Positions 39,945 through 48,276 are shown, numbered from the stretch's first letter. The stretch: 64,000 bases of DNA from Actinomycetota bacterium (GCA_020636905.1 JACJWX010000012.1:38802-102801); one strand, 5' to 3'. The notes: generated by a model not told the origin, from the letters alone. A program made the numbers and translations.

Positions 39945-41834
39945 GTGGCGCTTCCCGGTCAACTCCCACTGCCGCTTCCGACACCGCGGTCCCGCGGGGA
40001 CGGCCCGGTGATGTCGGACCGCCTCTGCGCGCTCATCGAGCGACGCGGGCGGCCGCTGGAGGTGGGGCACATCGCGGCCCAGCTCCTCCATCTGCGCGGC
40101 TGCCCCGAAGCACTTCAGCGGCGTCTGGTGGCGCAGATCGTGGAGTCGGATCTGCGCCTGGCATGGCACGGCCGGGATCTGGTCGGGCTGGCCCCACCGG
40201 AGTGGGCCGAACGTGACGTGCGCGACGGGTCGTTCTGCGTGGTGGACCTCGAGACGACCGGCGGTTCCCCCGGGCGTGCGCGGATCACCGAACTCGGCGC
40301 GGTACGCGTCGAGGGGATGCGGATCACGGCCCAGTACTCGACGCTCGTGAACCCCGGGCACGCGATCCCTGCGGCGATCGTCCAGCTCAACGGCATCGAC
40401 GACGAGACCGTGGCCGGGGCGCCGCCCATCGACGATGTGCTCCAGGGGTTCATCGAGTTCGCGCGCGACGACGTGCTGGTCGCGCACAACGCGCCGTTCG
40501 ACCTCCGCTTCCTCAATCATGAGCGCCGTCGACTGGACGGCACCTATTTCACGCAGCCGTGGCTGGACACGCTGACCATGGCGCGGCGGCTGCTGCGCGG
40601 GCGCGCCGGCCGCAACGATCTCGGCAACCTCGCCGTATGGGCTGACACCACCGTCCGCCCGTCGCACCGTGCGCTTCCCGACGCCGCGGCCACGGCCGAG
40701 CTGCTCGTGCGGTTCCTCGACATGCTGGTCGACGAGGGCGTCACCACGCTCGAGCGGGCTGTCGCGTTCGCGGCTCCCGGAGGGACGCGGCACTCATGGA
40801 AGCTGGCCCTGGCGGACGACCTGCCGTCCGCGCCGGGCGTCTACCGCATGCTCGACCGGCGCGGCGGGGTGCTCTATGTGGGGAAGGCCGGGAACCTCCG
40901 GCGCCGTGTCCGGTCGTACTTCGGACCGGGCGGCCAGCACAGCACCCGTATCGGACGCGTGCTCGAACAGCTCGATCGCATCGACTACGAGCAGTGCGAG
41001 AGCGAACTGGACGCGCTCCTGCTCGAGTCCAGCCGGATCCGGGAACACCAGCCGCCGGGGAATCGCCGGGGCGTGGGGCGGCGACCCGGCGGACGGCTCG
41101 CCGTGATCGACGGCGATTGGGCGCGCGTGGCATCGTCCGGCGCTGCGGGCCGGACCCTCGTCGGCGGCATCTCGCCGAAGGTGGCAGCGTCGATGCGCAC
41201 GCTGTTCGAGCAGCTCTATCCGATTCGGGCCTGCGCCGTGTTGTGCCCTCCGGACGCGGGGTTCTCCGACTCCACGCGGCCGTGCGCGGGCCCGTGCGGA
41301 CTCGACGACGCCGCGACGCATGCCGATGCCGTCGCCTCGATCGAGCGACTGGCGGGGCCGGTCCCCGCGGAGGCGCTCGGCGCGCTCGCCATCAGGCTCG
41401 TGGATTCCGCGCGCGCGGGGCGGTGGAACCCCGGCGACACCGAGCGCGAGCAGTTGGGCGCCGCCCTGGCGGCGCTGCGGGGCGAGTGGCGGGCGAAGGC
41501 CGCGACGCGCCGCTGCGCGGTCATCGTCGAACCCTCCGACGTCCGTGGTGTGGTGGTGCTTTTCGGGGTCATGAACGGTGCCGTGGTGCTGCGTCGTCGC
41601 CTGGACTCCGAAGGGCTCGAGGCCGGGCTTCCCGACGCCCTGGAGGAACTCGCGCGCGCGGCAGAGCCCGCGGAGCCGGATGTGGAGACCGCACGATTGC
41701 TCGAGCAGCGGATACGCGACCGGGGCGTCGCGTCGACCATCGTGGTCGTGTCGGCGGACCGCTGGCTCGATGGGGCCGTCCGCGCCAGGGTGGCCCGCGT
41801 CGCGCGGGACGTGCTCGAGTCGTCCAGCGGGTAG
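39945..41834 (+). CDS. DnaQ-like 3'-5' exonuclease fused to GIY-YIG nuclease
   Basis: 629 residues. A short winged-helix head precedes a DEDDh exonuclease with FCVVDLETTGGSPGRARITELGAV, LVAHNAPFDLRFLNHE and SHRALPDAAATAELL. A GIY-YIG endonuclease domain then spans SAPGVYRMLDRRGGVLYVGKAGNLRRRVRSYF up to a UvrC-like region (ELDALLLESSRIREHQP) with a Cys cluster (CAVLCPPD...CAGPCG). This exonuclease/Cho-like fusion is known in Actinobacteria, presumably for DNA repair incision plus end trimming, though its pathway is not established. GTG start. The C-terminal 200 residues have no clear domain. Confidence 0.88.
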   Translation: MALPGQLPLPLPTPRSRGDGPVMSDRLCALIERRGRPLEVGHIAAQLLHLRGCPEALQRRLVAQIVESDLRLAWHGRDLVGLAPPEWAERDVRDGSFCVVDLETTGGSPGRARITELGAVRVEGMRITAQYSTLVNPGHAIPAAIVQLNGIDDETVAGAPPIDDVLQGFIEFARDDVLVAHNAPFDLRFLNHERRRLDGTYFTQPWLDTLTMARRLLRGRAGRNDLGNLAVWADTTVRPSHRALPDAAATAELLVRFLDMLVDEGVTTLERAVAFAAPGGTRHSWKLALADDLPSAPGVYRMLDRRGGVLYVGKAGNLRRRVRSYFGPGGQHSTRIGRVLEQLDRIDYEQCESELDALLLESSRIREHQPPGNRRGVGRRPGGRLAVIDGDWARVASSGAAGRTLVGGISPKVAASMRTLFEQLYPIRACAVLCPPDAGFSDSTRPCAGPCGLDDAATHADAVASIERLAGPVPAEALGALAIRLVDSARAGRWNPGDTEREQLGAALAALRGEWRAKAATRRCAVIVEPSDVRGVVVLFGVMNGAVVLRRRLDSEGLEAGLPDALEELARAAEPAEPDVETARLLEQRIRDRGVASTIVVVSADRWLDGAVRARVARVARDVLESSSG

Positions 41835-41883
41835 CCGCGGCCGGCACGGCCATCCCAACGCCCGGTTCGGTAGCCTCGTCGCC

Positions 41884-42876
41884 ATGGCGAGAGTCTTTTC
41901 AGCGATCAAACCCACCGGCGACGTCCACCTGGGCAACTACCTCGGCGCCCTGCGCAACTGGGTCGAGGCACAGCGACCGGGTGAGAGCGTCTACTCGGTG
42001 GTCGACCTGCACGCGTTCACCACGTCACCCGACGCGGGTGAGATCGGCGAACGCACCATGAACGTCGCGGCGATCCTGTTCGCAATCGGACTGGATCCCG
42101 ACGCCAGCGTGGTCTTCGTGCAGAGCCACGTCCCCGAACACAGCCAGCTCACCTGGCTGATGGAGTGCACGGCGTCGTTCGGCGAGCTGTCCCGGATGAC
42201 GCAGTTCAAGGACCGGACCGCGCGGGCCGACGGCGGGTTCATCTCCGCCGGGATCTTCACCTACCCGGCGCTGATGGCCGCGGACATCCTGCTCTACGAC
42301 ACCGACGAGGTGCCCGTGGGGGACGACCAGCGCCAGCATGTCGAGATCACCAGGGACATCGCTGAACGCTTCAACACCCGCTACGGCGAGGTGTTCGTCA
42401 TCCCGCGGGCCGTGACGCCCGCCGCGGGCGCCCGCATCATGGACCTTCAGAACCCGACGGCGAAGATGTCCAAGAGCGAGCAGAGCGACGCCGGGTTCGT
42501 CGGGCTGCTCGACCCGCCGGACGCGATCGTCAAGCGGTTCAAGCGCGCGGTCACCGACTCGGACAACGAGGTCCGCCATGACCGCGAGGCGAAGCCGGGG
42601 GTCTCGAACCTGCTGGAGATCCTGGCCGCGGCCACCGGGCAGACGATCGCGTCGGTGGCCGACGAGTACGAGCGCTACGGCGATCTCAAGACGGCGACGG
42701 CCGAGGCGGTGGTGGAGCTGCTGCGACCGATCCAGGAACGCCACGCGGAACTGATGGCCGACCCGGGCGAGCTGCACCGGCTGCTCGCCCACGGGGCCGG
42801 CCTCGCGCGCGAGCGGGCGGGTGCGACGCTCGAGCGGGCGATGCGGGCCGTCGGGTTCACACCACCGGGAGCCTGA
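41884..42876 (+). CDS. trpS: Tryptophanyl-tRNA synthetase
   Basis: Charges tRNA-Trp. 330 residues, the short bacterial class I enzyme. HIGH appears as HLGN in KPTGDVHLGNYLGAL. The ATP motif KMSKS is in NPTAKMSKSEQSD. GDDQRQHVEITRDIAERFN and FTYPALMAADILLYDTDEVPVG are characteristic Trp-pocket segments. It stands after the fusion nuclease with a 49-bp gap and leads into mutY. Confidence 0.95.
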   Translation: MARVFSAIKPTGDVHLGNYLGALRNWVEAQRPGESVYSVVDLHAFTTSPDAGEIGERTMNVAAILFAIGLDPDASVVFVQSHVPEHSQLTWLMECTASFGELSRMTQFKDRTARADGGFISAGIFTYPALMAADILLYDTDEVPVGDDQRQHVEITRDIAERFNTRYGEVFVIPRAVTPAAGARIMDLQNPTAKMSKSEQSDAGFVGLLDPPDAIVKRFKRAVTDSDNEVRHDREAKPGVSNLLEILAAATGQTIASVADEYERYGDLKTATAEAVVELLRPIQERHAELMADPGELHRLLAHGAGLARERAGATLERAMRAVGFTPPGA

Positions 42877-42881
42877 TCCGA

Positions 42882-43679
42882 ATGCCGTCCCCCGCCGGTG
42901 TGGGGTCCGCCGCCGCCGTGGACCGGCTGCTGGAGTGGTTCGACACCGACGGTGCGGACTTCCCCTGGCGGCGGACACGCGACCGGTACGCGGTGCTTGT
43001 CGCCGAGGTGCAGCTCCAGGCGACACAGGCCGCTCGCGTCGTCCCGTTCTACCGGGAATGGATGCGCCGCTGGCCGACGGTCGAGGCGCTCGCCGGCGCG
43101 TCACTCGGCGAGGTGCTCAGGGTCTGGCAGGGACTGGGCTACCCGCGACGCGCCCGCCACCTGCACGACGCCGCGCGCAGAATCGTCGCGGAGGGATGGC
43201 CGGCGCCGGAGCGCCTGACGGATCTGCCGGGGGTGGGGACGTACACCGCCGCCGCGCTGCGCTGCTTCGCCGACGAGGAGGCGGTCATCCCTGTGGACAC
43301 GAACGTCGCCCGGATCATGGCGCGCCGGTTCCCCGACGGTTGGCCCGGGACACCGGACGGACGGGGCTGGGCGGTGGGCCAGGCGCTCATGGATCTGGGG
43401 AGGCTGCACTGCACCGCCCGCGCCCCGTCGTGCGATTCCGGGTGCCCGCTGCGTGACCGGTGCCCCGCGGCGGATTCCGGCACGGTCGCCGAGGTCACGC
43501 CGAAGCTCCGGCCCCAGGGGCGCTACCAGGGGTCGCTGCGCCAGCGACGCGGTCTCCTGCTGGCGGCGCTCGCCGACGCCGGACGGGTCGCGGTCGATCA
43601 GGATCCCGACGCGGCCGCCTCACTCGTCCAGGACGGCCTCGCCGTCCGACGCGACGACGACCTCGTGCCCGTGCCGTGA
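42882..43679 (+). CDS. mutY: Adenine DNA glycosylase MutY (no C-terminal NUDIX domain)
   Basis: Removes adenine mispaired with 8-oxoguanine. 265 residues. The HhH-GPD core has catalytic Glu42 (VAEVQLQATQ), the helix-hairpin-helix LTDLPGVGTYTAAAL and Asp139 (VDTNVARIM). The Fe-S cluster Cys are 177, 184, 188 and 194, so the spacing is C-x6-C-x3-C-x5-C, one residue longer than the usual x2 in the middle. The MutT-like domain that E. coli MutY carries is missing. A separate NUDIX gene follows with a GTGA overlap and may replace it. It starts five bases after trpS. Confidence 0.88.
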   Translation: MPSPAGVGSAAAVDRLLEWFDTDGADFPWRRTRDRYAVLVAEVQLQATQAARVVPFYREWMRRWPTVEALAGASLGEVLRVWQGLGYPRRARHLHDAARRIVAEGWPAPERLTDLPGVGTYTAAALRCFADEEAVIPVDTNVARIMARRFPDGWPGTPDGRGWAVGQALMDLGRLHCTARAPSCDSGCPLRDRCPAADSGTVAEVTPKLRPQGRYQGSLRQRRGLLLAALADAGRVAVDQDPDAAASLVQDGLAVRRDDDLVPVP

Positions 43680-44074
43680 CCGCGGGCGCACCCTCACTCG
43701 TGGTGGTCGCGGCCGTCATCATCCGGGGTGGCCGTGTGTTGATCAGCCAGCGGCTTCCGACCTCGGGTCACGCCGGGCGCTGGGAGTTCCCGGGGGGCAA
43801 GCGCGAACCCGGCGAGTCGGACGAACAGGCGTTGCGCCGGGAACTGCTCGAGGAACTCGCGATCGATCTTCCGGTGGGGGCGGAGCTGATGCGGGCCGCC
43901 GCCGGTCCCATCGAGGTCCGCTTCTTCCGATGTGCGTGGACCACGACGCTCCGGCCCCGCCCGCTCGGGGTGGCGCAGTTCCGCTGGGTCCGGTCGGAAC
44001 AGCTCCTCGACTACCGGTTCCCGCCCATCGATCGGGAATTGGTGAATCGGCTCGCTTCCGGCGCCCTCCGGTGA
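43676..44074 (+). CDS. mutT: MutT-like NUDIX hydrolase
   Basis: 132 residues. The NUDIX box is intact: GGKREPGESDEQALRRELLEELAI (GX5EX7REUXEEXGU with Ile in place of the last Gly). VVVAAVIIRGGRVLISQRLP and WEFPGGK match 8-oxo-dGTP pyrophosphatases. Translational coupling to mutY places both arms of the GO defence (pool sanitation and mispair repair) on one transcript. It could alternatively act as a detached 8-oxoG-recognition domain for MutY. Confidence 0.88.
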   Translation: MTAGAPSLVVVAAVIIRGGRVLISQRLPTSGHAGRWEFPGGKREPGESDEQALRRELLEELAIDLPVGAELMRAAAGPIEVRFFRCAWTTTLRPRPLGVAQFRWVRSEQLLDYRFPPIDRELVNRLASGALR

Positions 44075-44096
44075 CCGAACGCGGCCATCTGAGAGC

Positions 44097-44102
44097 TACA
44101 AT
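44097..44102 (+). promoter_or_regulatory. Candidate -10 box of the small charged protein gene
   Basis: TACAAT, 26 bases before the ATG at 44129; a close match to the consensus. The -35 is not clear. Confidence 0.4.
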
Positions 44103-44128
44103 TGCCGGACGTCCAACCGGAGGTGGCA

Positions 44129-44314
44129 ATGGCCAAGGCAAAGCGTGATCGACGGGCAAGCATTCGCAACATGCCCACGGGGGACGTGTTCGACACGCTC
44201 GATCGGCTCGAGGAGATGGAACGCCAGGAGCGCGCCGCCGGGACCGGCAATGGCGCAGCGGACGCGGCCGACGCTGAAGCCTCCGACGACGAGGATGGTG
44301 CGGCGGCCGACTGA
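44129..44314 (+). CDS. Small charged protein
   Basis: 61 residues: a basic head (MAKAKRDRRASIRNMP), a short helix GDVFDTLDRLEEMERQERAA, then an acidic Ala/Asp tail. GGAGG lies seven bases before the ATG, and a -10-like TACAAT precedes it. No family is recognised. The charge segregation suggests a disordered, possibly nucleic-acid-associated protein. Confidence 0.5.
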   Translation: MAKAKRDRRASIRNMPTGDVFDTLDRLEEMERQERAAGTGNGAADAADAEASDDEDGAAAD

Positions 44315-44414
44315 TGTCGCCCCGCCGCTCCCTCGTCACGCACACGGACGGCGCGCCACCCCCGCAGTGACGGCCGCTCACACGTTGTGAGTCGTGCCCG
44401 GACGCGCGTCCGGG

Positions 44415-45107
44415 TCAGGAGCCGCCGCGTGCAACCGACCCCGGCAGGGTCGGCTGATGGATGAACGGCTCACCGGTCACCAGGAAGCGCACGCGACCAC
44501 CGAGCTCTGACCCGTTGTTGGCGACTCGCTCCAGGTGCCTGGCCATCAGCACGGCCGACGCGCCCCATGAGCGGGTGGCGGGTTCGTTGGTTGCGGTGCC
44601 GACGGCTTCCAGCACGTCGTCCAGCATCTGTCGCACGGCCGCGGCCTGGCGGATGGCCCGGTCGCCGAGTTCGACGTCGCTGCGGGCGATGGCCTGTACC
44701 GCCACCGCAAGTGTGTCCACCGCCTGAGCGCTCATCCGGCCGATGAGCTGCTGGACTTCGGGAATGGCGTTCTCCGGGCGCTGGCCCAGGGTGAGCTGGG
44801 CGATCGCGACGGCCAGATCGCCCACTCGCTCCAGGGCGACGACGGCGATCAGGCCCACGTGCAGCAACCGCTGATCGCTGGCAACCGGGGCTTCGAGCAA
44901 CTGGATGTCGAAGATCTTCATGTCGAGCGTCGCGCACCGCTCGTCGACGCGGTCGTCGCCCAGCAAGACCATCTCGGCCGCGCCGGCGTCCATCGAGTCC
45001 CATGCGGCGACGGCACGTTCGACCTGATTCAGGACGATGCTCGCCATTTCGACCATGCCGGCGCGAAGTGACTCGATCTCACTCTGAAAATGCAGTCGGG
45101 TCGCCAT
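44415..45107 (-). CDS. phoU: PhoU-like phosphate signalling protein
   Basis: 230 residues of two repeated three-helix bundles. Metal-binding E/DxxxD-type motifs are present in HVGLIAVVALERVGDLAVAIAQL and VLMARHLERVANNGSELGG. PhoU links the PstSCAB transporter to the PhoR kinase and represses phosphate uptake when phosphate is ample. No pst or phoR/phoB gene is in view, so this copy is an orphan. It is on the same strand as the B12 operon, 71 bp after it, but a functional tie is not suggested. Confidence 0.9.
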   Translation of the reverse strand: MATRLHFQSEIESLRAGMVEMASIVLNQVERAVAAWDSMDAGAAEMVLLGDDRVDERCATLDMKIFDIQLLEAPVASDQRLLHVGLIAVVALERVGDLAVAIAQLTLGQRPENAIPEVQQLIGRMSAQAVDTLAVAVQAIARSDVELGDRAIRQAAAVRQMLDDVLEAVGTATNEPATRSWGASAVLMARHLERVANNGSELGGRVRFLVTGEPFIHQPTLPGSVARGGS

Positions 45108-45178
45108 GATTTTCCAATCGTATCCGCGGCTGCCGACTCCACGCCACGGGCGTGACGATGCCGTTACAGCCGCCGGGC

Positions 45179-46048
45179 TCAGCGCAGGGGGAGCGTCCGA
45201 CCTCGGAGCGCAATGATTGCATCATTCACCGCGAGCACGGAACTCCCTCCGCTCGTCCGGGTCGCGTGCAACCGGCCGTCGCGTTGCTGCAGTGAGCGGA
45301 GGAACGCTCTGGTGGTCGCCGGGACCGGCCTTCGCGACGCGCACAGGCCGCGCCAGGCCGAGGCGGTCGAATTGGCATCGGCGAGGCGCCCGCCCTGGAC
45401 GGCGAAGCCGCCGGTGCGTTCCCGCCTGGTCAGCATCCAGCGCACCGCGCGGGTCACGGTCGTGTCGGAGGGGCGCACGCCTGACGCGGCCAGCGCCTCG
45501 AGGATGAGCCCGGTCGCGTCGACCTGGTCGGTGTCGGCGGGGCGCAACTCGAAGCCCCATCCACCCTGGCCCTGTGCGCGGCGCAGGGCCACGACCGCCG
45601 CCGGTGGTACCGGTCGTCCGGAGGCGCGGAGCGCCAGCATGGACAGGGCCTGATCGTAGGCGCTCGCGCCGAAGCGGCCGGACGCGTAGCCCGAGGTGAT
45701 GCGCCGCAGGTAGTCGGTCCTCCCGAAGCGGCGAGGATCCCCTCCCACGGCACGGACCGCCAGAACCACCTTGGCCGCGGCGCCGGGTGTCCGCGCGTAG
45801 CCCGGGGCCGTGCGGGCCAGCCGGCGAACCCGTCCGCGGAGCGCCGCGGGCCGGCGCCCGGTCGCCCGGAGCGCCACGATGCTGTCGGCGAGCTGTCCCG
45901 CGGACATGCCGCTGATCGGCTGACGCGAGAGCCAGGTGGCCGCCCGTTCGGCGGCACGGACGTCGCGTGTCGACGCACACGGCGCGGCCGCCGCGGCACC
46001 GGTGGTGAACCCCACCAGCGCCGCCGCCGCCACGACCCGCGCGATCAC
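45179..46048 (-). CDS. Secreted alpha/alpha-toroid protein (terpene-cyclase/transcobalamin-like repeats)
   Basis: 289 residues with a signal peptide (VIARVVAAAALVGFTTGAAAAAP). Repeated helix pairs show small-residue turn motifs such as GQGGWGFELRPADTDQVDATGLILEAL, TGGFAVQGGRLADANSTASAWRGL and SGRFGASAYDQALSMLAL. These are reminiscent of prenyltransferase/squalene-cyclase repeats and of the alpha6-alpha6 barrel of animal B12 carriers. No DDTA or VXDCTA catalytic acid motif is seen, so a binding role fits better than catalysis. The GTG overlaps the stop of the DUF4430 gene (GTGA), so it shares that gene's B12 riboswitch. Confidence 0.72.
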   Translation of the reverse strand: MIARVVAAAALVGFTTGAAAAAPCASTRDVRAAERAATWLSRQPISGMSAGQLADSIVALRATGRRPAALRGRVRRLARTAPGYARTPGAAAKVVLAVRAVGGDPRRFGRTDYLRRITSGYASGRFGASAYDQALSMLALRASGRPVPPAAVVALRRAQGQGGWGFELRPADTDQVDATGLILEALAASGVRPSDTTVTRAVRWMLTRRERTGGFAVQGGRLADANSTASAWRGLCASRRPVPATTRAFLRSLQQRDGRLHATRTSGGSSVLAVNDAIIALRGRTLPLR

Positions 46049-47217
46049 GAGACCACCCGAAACTGTCCCGCGCTGATCCTCGGGATCCCCCGGGTCTGGG
46101 TGTTGCCGGCGCCGTCGGTTGCGCGGGACCAGACGCGATAGCTCCCGGGCTCGAGCGTCCGGCGCAGGGGCCGCAGCCAGTTCCCGCCCGCGAGCCGCGC
46201 CTGGATCATCAGCGGGTTCGCGCATGCGCGAAGGGGCGTGAACCGGCCGTTCGTCCTGACGAACCGGCACTGCGTACCCACACGCCGCGCCACCGCGACG
46301 TCCACGCGCCGGATGTCGGAGCGATCCGGGCCGGCCGTGCCTGCGACGCCGCGGACCCGGCGGTTCGCCCGTCCGATCCGCGGGAAACGGACGATGGATC
46401 CCGGGGCGACCGAGTCGACGAACCCGGTCGTGGAGGCGGTGGAGGGGGTCGTCGTGGACGTGGTCGGCGCCGGTTGGGGGGCGGGTACCGGAAGCCCGCA
46501 CACCGCCGGGTCGTCGAACACCGTGCAGACGACGCGCGCGGGGCTGCGGACCTCCCCGGACCTGGTGGCGAGGATCGCACGGTTCCCCTCGGTGTCGGCC
46601 AGGAAGCTCGCGCGGCCGTCCGAGCCGGTGGTGGCTGTCCGGCCACCGAAGACCACGGTCGCGCCCTGGGCGGGCGTCGAGGTGCCGTCGGTCGCGTAGC
46701 TCGACACCGTGACCTCGATGATCGCGCCGCGCTGGTGGACGTCGCCGTTGACCTGCAGGTCGAGTTCCCGCGCAGCGAAGTCCGACACGAACGCCCAGAC
46801 CAGACGGTCGTCCTCACCGACCACGGTCGAGTCGGATCCGGTCGAGGAGGCGGCATGGTTGACGGTCAGCCGCCATGACGGACTGAAGGTGGTGGGCATC
46901 GCGTCCGGACCGATGCGCGTGATGAAGCTCGAGGGTCCGGACCCGAGGTCGAAGACCTGGAACCCGAGGGGCAGTCCGGCGGCGGCGGCGCCGACGGCGA
47001 GCTGCGACGTCGCCGATCCGGCGGGGACCGTGACCTCGTCGGAGTCGTCGGCGTCCTTCAGGGTGGTCGGCGCGGCCGCGGGACGCACCGCGGTTTCGGG
47101 CAGCAGGGTGGCACCCGAGCCTTCGATGCGCAGGGTCGGCGCGGCGACCGCCGCCGTGGACGGGACCAGGCAACCGGCGAACGCGGCCAGCAGCAGGCCT
47201 CGTGTGGAACGTGTCAT
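46045..47217 (-). CDS. Secreted DUF4430 (transcobalamin beta-domain-like) protein
   Basis: 390 residues. A signal peptide (to about 26) is followed by a DUF4430-like domain at about 60-150. Its hallmark FSPSWRLTVNHAASSTGSDSTVVGEDDRLVWAF parallels the Trp-x-x-x-Val-Asn and Gly-Asp-x-x-x-Trp segments of the family. An Ig/CNA-B-like domain spans 155-235 (QGATVVFGGRTATTGSDGRASFLADTEG), with a Cys231/Cys240 pair. A Thr/Pro linker (245-265) leads to a second beta domain with Cys317/Cys332. DUF4430 is the fold of the C-terminal domain of intrinsic factor and transcobalamin. Regulation by the B12 riboswitch upstream is strong support for a cobalamin-binding role. GGGAG lies eight bases before the ATG. 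Confidence 0.8.
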   Translation of the reverse strand: MTRSTRGLLLAAFAGCLVPSTAAVAAPTLRIEGSGATLLPETAVRPAAAPTTLKDADDSDEVTVPAGSATSQLAVGAAAAGLPLGFQVFDLGSGPSSFITRIGPDAMPTTFSPSWRLTVNHAASSTGSDSTVVGEDDRLVWAFVSDFAARELDLQVNGDVHQRGAIIEVTVSSYATDGTSTPAQGATVVFGGRTATTGSDGRASFLADTEGNRAILATRSGEVRSPARVVCTVFDDPAVCGLPVPAPQPAPTTSTTTPSTASTTGFVDSVAPGSIVRFPRIGRANRRVRGVAGTAGPDRSDIRRVDVAVARRVGTQCRFVRTNGRFTPLRACANPLMIQARLAGGNWLRPLRRTLEPGSYRVWSRATDGAGNTQTRGIPRISAGQFRVVS

Positions 47218-47261
47218 GGATGGCTCCCTCTCCGCGAGAAGCGTGTTGTCGATGAACGGCG

Positions 47262-47432
47262 GTGGCAGGTCTCCTGGCTTCCCGGTCCAACGCACGCTCC
47301 CGCGCCTTCCAGGGGTTTCCCCCCGTGGCTGACCGAGGTCAGCGGGTGTGCTTCCGGGTCACAGTGGCGGGACCGCGCCGGTGTTCCACCGGTCTTCCCT
47401 CTCTCGCGCCCCGAGGGGCGACCACCAACCGA
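47262..47432 (-). ncRNA. Cobalamin (B12) riboswitch
   Basis: Read on the minus strand, the region contains the conserved core GCGGTCCCGCCACTGTGA (47360-47378) and, at its 3' side, the B12 box GCCAGGAGACCTGCC (47264-47278). Between and before them are the expected helices, with GGAAGACCGGTG/CACCGG-type pairing and the GGAAACCCC segment. The order and spacing match the adenosylcobalamin class. About 47 bases remain to the ATG of the DUF4430 gene, room for an expression platform that hides the ribosome site. High B12 should switch the operon off. Confidence 0.93.
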
Positions 47433-47508
47433 ATTGCGGCAACACTATCCGAGCGCCGCGACGGGCGGCCATCCGCGTCTGCCGTCGTTGGCGCTACCCT
47501 TGCCGGCC

Positions 47509-48270
47509 GTGAGCACCGCCATCGGCCAGCCCCGGCTCCGTCTGGGCCCCATCGACCGGATCGGATCGTCGCCCGCGCTGACCTGCGCGGCGATCGTGCT
47601 CCTGACGGTCTCGGGATTCATGCTCGACCGCGTCACGGCGGCCGATCGTCAGTGGATTCTCGGCGCCTGCTGCTGGCTGTTCCTGGCGGTCGTGCTCCGC
47701 TACGCGACCCCCGTCGAGCGTGCCCAGACCATGGTCGTGATCGTGGTGGCGACCTGCTTCGAGATCATCGGATCGGTCATCTGGGGCGTCTACATCTACC
47801 GGCACGGCAACCTGCCGATGTTCGTTCCCCCCGGCCACGGGATGGTCTACCTCTTCGGTCTGCGCTTCACCCAGACCCGGTGGGCGCAGCAGCACCCGCG
47901 GGACCTCGTCCGGATCGCGATCGTCGGGGCGGTGGCCTGGGCCGTCCTCGGTCTGACCGTGCTGGAACGCACCGACGTGGGCGGGGCATGGGGTGTCTTC
48001 GTGCTCACCTTCTTCATGATCCGGGGGCGGGTGCCCCACGTCTATGCCGGCGTTTTCCTGTTCGTCGCGTTCCTGGAGCTCTACGGCGTGGCGATGGGGA
48101 CGTGGGCCTGGGAGCCCGAGATCCCCGGGACGGGCATCCCGAACGGGAACCCTCCCTCCGGGATCGCGTCCGGGTACGTGTTCTTCGACATCTGCGCCAT
48201 CTGGATGGCGCCACGGCTGCTCGGGTGGATCGGACGGTTGCGCCGGGCGCCGCGCCCGGAGCCCCGATAG
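47509..48270 (+). CDS. Polytopic membrane protein of unknown function
   Basis: 253 residues with about seven to eight hydrophobic helices (for example LTCAAIVLLTVSGFML, WILGACCWLFLAVVLRY, MVVIVVATCFEIIGSVIWGVY and VRIAIVGAVAWAVLGLTVL). Polar conserved-looking patches include YRHGNLPMFVPPGHGMVYLFGLRF and PNGNPPSGIASGY. Similar membrane proteins occur in Actinobacteria without known role; I see no ECF S-component signature. It starts at GTG, nine bases after a TACCCT hexamer, suggesting a leaderless transcript. It diverges from the B12 operon, with the riboswitch region between them. Confidence 0.7.
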   Translation: MSTAIGQPRLRLGPIDRIGSSPALTCAAIVLLTVSGFMLDRVTAADRQWILGACCWLFLAVVLRYATPVERAQTMVVIVVATCFEIIGSVIWGVYIYRHGNLPMFVPPGHGMVYLFGLRFTQTRWAQQHPRDLVRIAIVGAVAWAVLGLTVLERTDVGGAWGVFVLTFFMIRGRVPHVYAGVFLFVAFLELYGVAMGTWAWEPEIPGTGIPNGNPPSGIASGYVFFDICAIWMAPRLLGWIGRLRRAPRPEPR

Positions 48271-48276
48271 CGGGCG

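Noticed and set aside
45179..46048. Active terpene cyclase or prenyltransferase
   Set aside because: The repeats resemble the toroid fold, but no catalytic Asp-rich motif is present and the protein is secreted under B12 control, so binding fits better.
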